A DNA stretch of 38,772 bases. Source: Prolixibacteraceae bacterium. Its GTDB lineage: Bacteria > Bacteroidota > Bacteroidia > Bacteroidales > Prolixibacteraceae. The notes under the pieces are model-generated. The model was not told where the DNA came from. It saw nothing but the letters and a program-made list of their open reading frames with translations, and ran no database searches. Where the stretch lies: positions 1 to 38,772 of the forward strand of contig JAJUGS010000003.1 of assembly GCA_029265875.1 (NCBI GenBank). The letters are read 5' to 3'. This document shows positions 1 to 6,700 of this stretch, one piece after another. Numbering within the stretch: position 1 is the stretch's first letter; every line of letters begins with the position of its first letter. The translations under genes were made by a program, and so were the position numbers.

Positions 1-606
1 ATTGGTTATGGAATGACGGAATGCGGCCCGCTGATCAGTTACGAAGCGTGGAACAAAACAATGCCTTCTTCAGCCGGTAAACTGGTCGACAGAATGGAAG
101 TCCGTATTGATTCGGCCGATCCGTATAACGAAGTGGGAGAAATACAGGTACGGGGCGAGAATGTGATGCTGGGCTACTACAAAAACGAAACTGCCACCCG
201 CGAATCGTTCACCGACGACGGCTGGCTGAGAACTGGCGACCTGGGGGTAATCGACAAAAACAACTTCATTTACATCAGGGGCCGGTCAAAAAACATGATT
301 CTGGGCCCGTCGGGACAAAATATTTACCCCGAAGAAATTGAATCGAAACTGACCAACCAGCCTTATGTTGCCGAATGTGTGGTGACTGAAAGAAGAGGAA
401 AACTGGTAGCTTTGATATTCCCTGACATTGAAGCGCTCAAAGCCGATCATAAAGATGAAAGTCACCTTGGCGAAATGATGGGGGAAAACATCCGGAAAAT
501 CAATGCCGAATTGCCCAAATATGAGCAAATCAGCAGTTTTGAGTTTGTAAAGGAAGAGTTTGAAAAAACACCGAAAAAGAATATCAAGCGGTTTAAATAC
601 ATCTGA
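1..606 (+). CDS. AMP-dependent acyl-CoA synthetase/ligase, C-terminal part (5' truncated)
   Basis: The reading frame is open from base 1, so this is the 3' end of a gene that begins outside the window; the ATG at 13 is internal. The first residues, IGYGMTECGP, are the conserved YGxTE adenylate-forming motif of acyl-CoA synthetases. Further on, GWLRTGDLG is the A8-type motif (TGD, with its Asp contacting the AMP ribose), followed by the hinge region IYIRGRSKNMI. Near the C-terminus KTPKKNIKRFKYI carries the lysine expected to contact the adenylate. The family activates a carboxylic acid with ATP and loads it onto CoA; a long-chain fatty acid is the most common substrate in this subgroup, but the specificity region is missing here. 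A terminator-like hairpin follows at 675-706. Family assignment is secure; substrate is inferred. Confidence 0.9.
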   Translation: MGYGMTECGPLISYEAWNKTMPSSAGKLVDRMEVRIDSADPYNEVGEIQVRGENVMLGYYKNETATRESFTDDGWLRTGDLGVIDKNNFIYIRGRSKNMILGPSGQNIYPEEIESKLTNQPYVAECVVTERRGKLVALIFPDIEALKADHKDESHLGEMMGENIRKINAELPKYEQISSFEFVKEEFEKTPKKNIKRFKYI

Positions 607-674
607 GAAAAAATAAAATAATGCTGCACATTTTCAGAGAGAGTGCAGAAATTCAATTCCGGTCTTTTGTATTA

Positions 675-706
675 CAAACCGATCATTGAGCGGTTTGGTT
701 TTGTTT
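675..706 (+). terminator. Probable rho-independent terminator after the acyl-CoA ligase
   Basis: CAAACCG (675-681) pairs perfectly with CGGTTTG (691-697) around a 9-nt loop and is followed by a T-rich tract (GTTTTGTTT). It lies about 70 bp after the ligase stop codon. The stem is short (7 bp), so confidence is moderate. Confidence 0.45.
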
Positions 707-733
707 CGTTAAAATAAGTTAAACCCCAAAATC

Positions 734-826
734 GTGAAACTATTTAAAATGAATCTGCGTAACCTGAGTACAATGTTTTGCGAGATAACTCTGAGCGTAC
801 TTAATGGATTGATTGGTTATCAGTAA
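734..826 (+). CDS. Possible 30-residue small protein (or sRNA unit)
   Basis: A GTG-initiated frame of 30 codons ends in TAA at 824-826. An internal ATG at 749 would give 25 residues, reading MNLRNLSTMF then a hydrophobic tail ending LNGLIGYQ. It sits alone between two terminator-like hairpins (675-706 and 867-895), so it could be a separate short transcription unit. I do not recognise the peptide, and no clear TAnnTTTG promoter is visible in front of it. A frame this short can arise by chance; a non-coding small RNA is an equally good reading. Confidence 0.2.
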   Translation: MKLFKMNLRNLSTMFCEITLSVLNGLIGYQ

Positions 827-866
827 GTACATTAAACGAGTAATTAATTGTTTGGTTTTTAAAAAG

Positions 867-895
867 AAAGCGGTGGGTAAAACCCCGCTTTTTTT
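867..895. terminator. Strong intrinsic terminator, probably bidirectional
   Basis: AAAGCGG (867-873) pairs with CCGCTTT (885-891), extended inward by G-C pairs with a one-base bulge, and is followed by an uninterrupted T run to 895. On the other strand the stem is followed by a T-rich stretch (complement of 857-866). It lies between a rightward transcript (ligase or the small unit at 734-826) and the leftward U32 gene ending at 907, so it can serve both. Confidence 0.7.
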
Positions 896-906
896 ATGTT
901 GGTTTC

Positions 907-2166
907 TTACCTTCTTTCCCTCACTTCTTTAGCGTCCACAAGCTTGTATAACTTATCGGCCCTTCGCAGTTTTTCTGTAATTTTTACCGAAATGCGTTCA
1001 CCTTTTTTCCCTTCCTCAACGGGTAAAAGATCGGCCCTGATTTCACTCACGGTGGTTTCAACAACACCGGTGGTTGGCCCGATAATCACAATTTCATCGC
1101 CCACTTTCAGGTCACTGGTTTCGAGTTTGAATTCTGCCACCCCGATATTGGAGAAATAATTGGTGCATTTGCCCACATACAATTTTCGTTTGGTGGCCAG
1201 CGAGCCATAATTCCGGCTCCATTCACCCAAACGTTGCCCCAGGTAATAACCATCCCAAAACCCGCGGTTAAAAACAGAACTTAAACGCTTGTTCCAGCCT
1301 TCCACTTTTTCTTCTGTGAAAGTACCCTCAAAATAAGCATCCACAGCTTCACGATAACATTCCACCACGGTTTTGACATATTCAGCCGAACGGGCGCGCC
1401 CTTCAATTTTCAGCACCGAAACTCCCGCATCCAGAATTTTATTCAAAAAATGGATGGTTTTCAGGTCTTTGGGCGACATAATATATTCGTTGTCGATTTC
1501 AATTTCGGCACCGGTTTCCTTGTCGGTTACAACATAGGCGCGGCGGCAGGTTTGCAAACAGGCACCGCGGTTAGCCGACGAATTCATTTCGTGCAGGCTG
1601 AGATAACATTTCCCGCTGGTAGCCATGCACAGTGCACCATGCACAAACATTTCAATTTGTACCAGTCTTCCCGACGGGCCTTTTATTTGTTCCCGTTTGA
1701 TCTGGTTGCTGATTTCCCAAACCCTGCCCAGGTTCATTTCGCGGGCCAGCACCACCACATCGGCAAACATGGAGTAGAATTTTACAGCTTCTATGTTGGT
1801 AATGTTTACCTGGGTTGAAATATGAACTTCCATCCCGATGGAACGTGCATATTGTATAACCGAAACATCGGCGGCAATAACAGCCGAAACACCCGCTTCA
1901 TGTGCCGCCTGCAGTATTTTGTGCATTTGTTGAATTTCGCCATCAAAAATCTCCACATTGAGTGTGAGGTATGTTTTTACCTTGTTTTTGGAGGCGATTT
2001 CCACGATCTTTCTCAAGTCGTCTAAAGTAAAATTGTTGGCAGAGCGTGAACGCATATTCAGGTGTTCCACCCCGAAATATACCGAACCTGCACCGCCCTG
2101 AATGGCTGCCATCAGCGATTCGTACGACCCCACCGGCGCCATGATTTCTATCTCTCTTCTTTCCAT
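907..2166 (-). CDS. trhP: Peptidase U32 family protein, TrhP/YegQ-like tRNA hydroxylation protein
   Basis: A 419-residue protein starting MERREIEIMAPVGSYESL, the usual U32 N-terminus. The family signature lies at residues 172-190 (E-x-F-x2-G-A-L-C-x4-G-x-C-x-L-S), followed by GACLQTC. Cys180, Cys187, Cys203 and Cys207 are visible and could be iron-sulfur ligands, as U32 proteins of the UbiU/UbiV type are known to use. The family was first named for collagenase activity (PrtC), but characterised members (TrhP, RlhA, UbiU/V) act in RNA or quinone hydroxylation; TrhP makes 5-hydroxyuridine at tRNA position 34. The length and C-terminal region fit TrhP better than PrtC alone, but the subfamily is inferred. 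The ATG at 2166 is preceded by a TAACTTTG element at 2193-2186. The gene stands alone, converging on the terminator at 867-895. Confidence 0.88.
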   Translation of the reverse strand: MERREIEIMAPVGSYESLMAAIQGGAGSVYFGVEHLNMRSRSANNFTLDDLRKIVEIASKNKVKTYLTLNVEIFDGEIQQMHKILQAAHEAGVSAVIAADVSVIQYARSIGMEVHISTQVNITNIEAVKFYSMFADVVVLAREMNLGRVWEISNQIKREQIKGPSGRLVQIEMFVHGALCMATSGKCYLSLHEMNSSANRGACLQTCRRAYVVTDKETGAEIEIDNEYIMSPKDLKTIHFLNKILDAGVSVLKIEGRARSAEYVKTVVECYREAVDAYFEGTFTEEKVEGWNKRLSSVFNRGFWDGYYLGQRLGEWSRNYGSLATKRKLYVGKCTNYFSNIGVAEFKLETSDLKVGDEIVIIGPTTGVVETTVSEIRADLLPVEEGKKGERISVKITEKLRRADKLYKLVDAKEVRERR

Positions 2167-2185
2167 TTTTTTGTCAATCAGGCGG

Positions 2186-2216
2186 CAAAGTTAAACTAAT
2201 TTGAAGAAAGTCCGAA
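2186..2216 (-). promoter_or_regulatory. Candidate Bacteroidota promoter of the U32 gene
   Basis: Read leftward, TAACTTTG (2193-2186) matches the TAnnTTTG -7 consensus, with TTCG (2216-2213) about 19 bp upstream as an imperfect -33 box. It would start transcription about 13 nt before the ATG at 2166. Confidence 0.35.
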
Positions 2217-2240
2217 GTCGGAGTCCGCAGACCGGAGAAG
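2206..2240. repeat. Low-complexity GAAAGTCCG/AAGTCGGAGTCCG repeat
   Basis: A degenerate run of GTCCG/GTCGG units beginning GAAAGTCCGAAGTCGGAG. A closely similar run begins at 21524 (GAAAGTCCGGAGCCGGAAG). Both copies lie 30-45 bp upstream of the start codon of a leftward gene. Confidence 0.5.
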
Positions 2241-2273
2241 AACAGCTCTGTAGGAGTGTAAAGAATGAAGACT

Positions 2274-2293
2274 TTTTTACCCCGCCCCTAAAG
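2274..2293 (+). repeat. 20-bp direct repeat, copy 1
   Basis: TTTTTACCCCGCCCCTAAAG occurs here and identically at 2489-2508. Copy 1 continues into GGGTGAG, so CCCTAAAGGG forms a small hairpin. Confidence 0.85.
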
Positions 2294-2488
2294 GGTGAGT
2301 GCGTGTTGCTGTGAAATGATTGGTATTTAAAACTATTTAGTGAAAAGGGTGTTCCGAAGCTCCGAAGTAAGTGCAGAGAGAGCAAGCGGCAGAGCCGCGT
2401 AATCTTTGTAGATAACGGAGGCCACCTCAACCAGCCCCGCAGTTCAGGGCACCGGCGATGGAAATAAGGATAAATGATTTTATATGGG

Positions 2489-2508
2489 TTTTTACCCCGC
2501 CCCTAAAG
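2489..2508 (+). repeat. 20-bp direct repeat, copy 2, starting a hairpin element
   Basis: Identical to 2274-2293. Copy 2 continues into a stem-loop: ACCCCGCC near 2494 can pair with GGCGGGGGT near 2530, and GCCTG with CAGGC inside it, bounding a roughly 45-bp palindromic element. Confidence 0.8.
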
Positions 2509-2576
2509 CCTGCCCGACTGCTGCGTTCAGGCGGGGGTGAATGTATAGTGCCGGATTTTTGGCATGTACTTTTCCC

Positions 2577-2591
2577 AGCCCCGGTGGGGCT
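2577..2591. repeat. Perfect hairpin AGCCCC/GGGGCT
   Basis: Six-base arms AGCCCC (2577-2582) and GGGGCT (2586-2591) around a 3-nt loop. One of a series of palindromes in this island. Confidence 0.7.
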
Positions 2592-2601
2592 GTCTGTGAA
2601 T

Positions 2602-2626
2602 AACCCCGGTGCTTTAGCCCGGGGTT
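2602..2626. repeat. Perfect hairpin AACCCCGG/CCGGGGTT
   Basis: Eight-base arms at 2602-2609 and 2619-2626 around a 9-nt loop containing GCTTTAG. This type of palindrome recurs between genes in Bacteroidota genomes. Confidence 0.75.
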
Positions 2627-2683
2627 TGGAGCCCCCAATTCACTCCCGGCCCGCTGTTTGAAAAACCGGCATTGGCAACCGCG

Positions 2684-2703
2684 TCCCCCTTTGAAAAGGG
2701 GGA
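2684..2703. repeat. Perfect hairpin TCCCCCTTT/AAAGGGGGA
   Basis: Nine-base arms at 2684-2692 and 2695-2703 separated by 2 nt, so the real loop takes up part of the arms. It is followed by a partial copy (AATTAAAGGGGAATT). Confidence 0.75.
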
Positions 2704-2763
2704 ATTAAAGGGGAATTTAACTTTGATTTAATTTGTTTTAAGCTGCACCTTTTTACCAGAGCG

Positions 2764-2793
2764 CAAAGGTAAAACATGGCAAGGCATTACAAA
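2764..2793 (-). promoter_or_regulatory. Candidate leftward Bacteroidota promoter inside the repeat island
   Basis: Read leftward, TTTG (2793-2790), an 18-bp spacer and TACCTTTG (2771-2764) match the -33/-7 consensus well. A transcript from here would cross the palindromes for about 590 nt before reaching the U32 gene. It may be functional or a remnant. Confidence 0.35.
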
Positions 2794-2807
2794 TGCCAAC
2801 CCATTTA

Positions 2808-2828
2808 CCCCGGATTTCAAATCCGGGG
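2808..2828. repeat. Near-continuous palindrome CCCCGGATTT/AAATCCGGGG
   Basis: Ten-base arms at 2808-2817 and 2819-2828 with a single base between them. Confidence 0.75.
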
Positions 2829-2865
2829 CAGGAGCGGCAGCGGTAATCAACAAGATCAAGTCTCC

Positions 2866-2930
2866 AACCCATCCATTATCCAGTATCATTCCCATCCAGC
2901 ATCCAATCCATCCAGCATCCAGTATCCCTC
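2866..2930. repeat. ATCCA-rich tandem repeat
   Basis: Degenerate repetition of ATCCA/ATCCAGC units. The 13-base unit CATCCAGCATCCA occurs at 2893-2905 and 2909-2921, a 16-bp period. It is too short and too regular for a CRISPR array. Confidence 0.7.
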
Positions 2931-3018
2931 AAAAAAAAACATCATCCCACATTACTGCAGGATGATAGTTTAACAAAATAAAGTGATTAGAATTATAAAA
3001 TTTCCCTGACCAGAGATT

Positions 3019-3738
3019 CTATACAAATTTTTCGCGTTTCTGGAGGTTGTACAAACCATACAAAATAAAAACGATCATTCCGATTCCGAGGAACACCCGG
3101 TTTTTAAAAACAATACCCTGCCAGATTACCTGGTTCATATTGTTGGGCAGTTCAAACGGGTTCAGAAAAACATTCCATTGGGTACGGGAAAGTGTATCAG
3201 AAAGAATCAGCAATGCAACACCAATGAGTACCATCACCACGGCAGTCCCGTTTCCGTTTCTGACAATGGTGGAGAACATAAATGCCATCGACCCCAGGAA
3301 TACGATGGGGTACATTAACTGGTAAGCCATTTCGGTGATGTTGACGCTGTAGAGCAAAACAGAAGCAGCAGCTGCAAATATCACCAGGATCAAAAAGATC
3401 AGCACATAAATCATGATCAGTCTTACCAGCCAAACTTTGTACCGGTAGTTGGGGATCCCGAACAATATCTCCAGCATTCGCGAGTCATCATCGTTTTGAA
3501 TTCCAAAAGCCGACGGATAAAATATCAGCAAAATACCCGGGAAAATCAGGAGATCGTAAATGCTTCCGTCATCGATTGTATTGCGTTCGAGCACCGATTG
3601 GATGGCAAAAAACACAAAAAAGGCAAATGCTGAAAGCAGGAACCAGATAAACCGGTTGGCAAAAATAATCTTCAGGTTGTACCTGATCATGCGGGTTGTA
3701 ACCACAAGTATTGTCCGTATATCAGTTTTCTTATTCAT
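3019..3738 (-). CDS. ABC-2 type transporter permease
   Basis: A 239-residue integral membrane protein with about six hydrophobic segments (roughly residues 28-48, 65-80, 103-130, 140-160, 165-182, 214-231), and a cytoplasmic N-terminus rich in Lys/Arg. The pattern FPGILLIFYPSAFGIQNDDDSRMLEIL is typical of ABC-2 permeases related to NatB/Nos-type exporters. Its ATG (3738) lies inside the last codons of the upstream RND-ABC fusion: ATGAATAA gives an 8-nt overlap, implying translational coupling. The natural ATPase partner is therefore the NBD at the C-terminus of that fusion. It is the last gene of the seven-gene operon. Substrate unknown. Confidence 0.85.
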   Translation of the reverse strand: MNKKTDIRTILVVTTRMIRYNLKIIFANRFIWFLLSAFAFFVFFAIQSVLERNTIDDGSIYDLLIFPGILLIFYPSAFGIQNDDDSRMLEILFGIPNYRYKVWLVRLIMIYVLIFLILVIFAAAASVLLYSVNITEMAYQLMYPIVFLGSMAFMFSTIVRNGNGTAVVMVLIGVALLILSDTLSRTQWNVFLNPFELPNNMNQVIWQGIVFKNRVFLGIGMIVFILYGLYNLQKREKFV

Positions 3739-6700
3739 TGGTTCCGCCTTTCACAAAATCTTTTAACAAACATAAATAAGCATCTTCGAGGTGTGGAGAT
3801 ACGCTGATTGCGTCTTCCTGCGGCTTTTCTTTCGACAAACATCTCACCCTGATGTTTTCGCCGTCGCGCATGTGGTGTACAATGAGTTTTTTGTCGGCAA
3901 TATTATCGAAATCCTTTGCCGGAATCGAGAATTGCCAAACAAAACCATTCCCCATGTTCACCATGTCGTTGGGCGTACCGAAGTATTTCAGGTCGCCACG
4001 GTTGATTACTGCCACCTGGTTACACGAGCTCGAAATATCTTCAATAATGTGGGTCGAGAAAATCACAATGCGTTCACGGCTAAGTTCCACCAGCAGGTTT
4101 CTGAAGCGGATCCTTTCGCGCGGGTCGAGACCGGCTGTGGGTTCGTCGACCACCAGGATGCGCGGAAGGTTGAGCAGAATCTGGGCAATCCCGATCCGTT
4201 GTTTCATACCGCCTGAGAATGAACCGATTTTATCGTTTCTGCGGTCGTACATGTGAACACTTTTCAGCACATATTCCAACCGTTCGTTTCTGATTTTTGT
4301 ATCGCGGATTCCTTTCAGGATCGCCTGGTAATCGAGGAATTCCCAGGCACTCATATTTTCATAGGTACCAAAAGCCTGAGGAAGGTACCCGATCAATCCC
4401 TGTAATTCTTCGCGGTATTTCTGGGTGTCGAGGCCGTTGATCCATATTTTTCCGTAGCTCTGTTCCAAAATACCGCAGATAATACGCATCATGGTTGATT
4501 TCCCGGCTCCGTTCGGGCCCAGCAAACCAAACATCCCGGTATTGATTTCGAGTGAAACTCCGTTTAAGGCACGGAAAGGTTTTTTGCGTTTCCCGATAAC
4601 CGGAATCTGCCGAACAAGGTTAAAATAACCACGGCGCAATCCGCCAAAACGGCCTTCAATGCGCGCAATATTCAGGTTTTTGTTGTGAATGTATTCACCT
4701 GAACGGTAAATAACAAAAAGCAGCAACCATACAACACCGGCAAAAATCAGCATCCCCAGGTTATCCCAGCGTTTAAAGAAGACAACCAGAAACACAAGAG
4801 GTGTTCCCCAGTAGATAATTCTTCCCAGTATATTTTTGATCTTCAGGTATTTTTGTTTTGAAGTAGCTTCAAATTTATTCTGAAGGACCTGGTTTACAGG
4901 AACCATCAGCAAAAACTGGAAAAAGAAGACAAAATGCGCGAATACCCACATCCAGAAATTGCTTTCGAGGTAAAAGAAAGTGAAATAAACCAGGAACCCG
5001 AAAAGTGGTAATTGCCATATCAGGTCGTTAAAATCGCGCAGTTTTTTATAATCTTTTACCAATCCGGCCCGTTCGCGGATTTTAATACCTGCTTTCCACT
5101 CGCGCACAAAACGGCTGTCGCGGTCGTAGATTTTCACCAGTTTCCGTACTTCAATCTTAATCGGCTCGTCTTCGTTGATCACTTTAACGCTGGCATTCCG
5201 GAGGCTGGTCATTACAAAGGCCACAACTCCCGGTACAAGAATGATTAAAAGCATGTAATCGAGCAACTGCCAGATAAACGTATCGACCTTAAACCAGATG
5301 TATAAAGCACCGATGACGAAGACAATTGCCATTCCGGTTTTCAGCATCCAGTGAAGCGATTTCAGCCAGTTAATTACATTTTCGAGTCCGGCATAAAGGG
5401 TGGGTATGAAAATGAGTGTAAGCAGGGTACTTACGGTTAAACCGCCGATTACCGTAATGGCAAACGGGGCACCAATGGCTCCCACGTATTCGGCCTGGCC
5501 CATGGCCAGCGGGAAAAGTGCCACAATGGTGGTTCCGGCGGTAATCAGGATAGGCCGCACCCTCGATAAACCGGCGGCAATCAGCGCGCGCGATTTCCGG
5601 TGGCCCTGTTTCCGGAGCAGGTTGGTATAATCGATCAGGATAATTCCATTGTTTACAACCACTCCCAAAAGAATCAGGAACCCCATCAGGGTATTGGCAT
5701 TGAAAAGGCTGTTTCCGGTTAAGATTAACCCGATAAACGAACCGATTGCGGCCAATGGAATGGAAAACATGAGTACAAATGGTGTAACCACCGATTCAAA
5801 TACCGAAGCGAGGATCATAAAAATCAGTACAAAGGCAATCCCGATGAGGAAATAGAATTCCTGGTACTGGTCTTCTTCATGAATCACTTCCACGGCGATA
5901 CCGGGCGGGAGTTTGTATGCGCTCACGATGTCGTCAATTTCGAGACGGTAGGCTTCCAGCAAATCTTTCGACTGTTCTGCTTCATCAACAAAACGGTAAG
6001 TCAGTTCAATCTGTTTTTCCTGGTTCACCCGTGTAATACTTGAAGTACCCCGTGCGTAAACAATGTCGGCAATGTCCTGTAATTCATAACTTCCACCGGC
6101 AGTGCTGTTTATTTTCAGCTGTTTCAGGTCATCAACATTTTTTTCAGTTTCTTTTTCATCAACCCCTTCCGGCAGTTTTTGTTTGATAACTATTTCATAT
6201 TCCTCTGTTCCCTGTTTAAAATTCACACCCGATGTAAATTCACGGGAGAATGAAGCCAGTTCAGAAGAAATATTGGTAAGGTTGATGCCATATTCATTCA
6301 GTAAAAGCTGGTTGAAATAGAGGTGAAGTTCAGGACGGTTGTCTGAAACATTCACGTTTACATTCCTGATGGAAGAAAGGTCTTCGATATAATATTCCAG
6401 ATCTTCGGCAACACCTTTCATTACCTCGAAATTTTCGCCCTTTATTACCACACGTTCCTGGTTGGTGCCAATTCCCATAAAGGCACCAAACCCTTCAGAA
6501 CCTGAACGCCCGCCACCACCTCTGAAACTTGCACTCGACGTTGGTTGCGTGAGACTGATTTCGGCTTTGGCAATATTTCCGACCCGTTTTTCAACTTCAG
6601 ATTTTATATCGCCAATAGTTTTGTTGTTGATTTCTTTATAATTCTCTTTTAGTTTGAAGGTTAGAATTGCTTCTTCCTGCTGAATTTTTGATATGAGGTC

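Larger units (their letters stand above)
2167..3018. other. Gene-free intergenic island of repeats and palindromes
   Basis: This 852-bp stretch between the U32 gene and the ABC-2 permease has no frame I can support as a gene. It holds a GTCCGAAGTCGGA-type low-complexity run, a 20-bp direct repeat, four perfect GC-rich hairpins, an ATCCA tandem repeat and a candidate leftward promoter. The composition is much more GC-skewed and repetitive than its neighbours. Several short open frames here simply run through repeats. Confidence 0.7.

Noticed and set aside
2866-2930. Regular repeats suggestive of a CRISPR array
   Set aside because: The unit is only 13 bp with a 16-bp period, there are no unique spacers of 30 bp and no cas genes are nearby; it is a simple tandem repeat.
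2458-2973. Short rightward frames in the repeat island
   Set aside because: They run through palindromes and tandem repeats and give low-complexity peptides.
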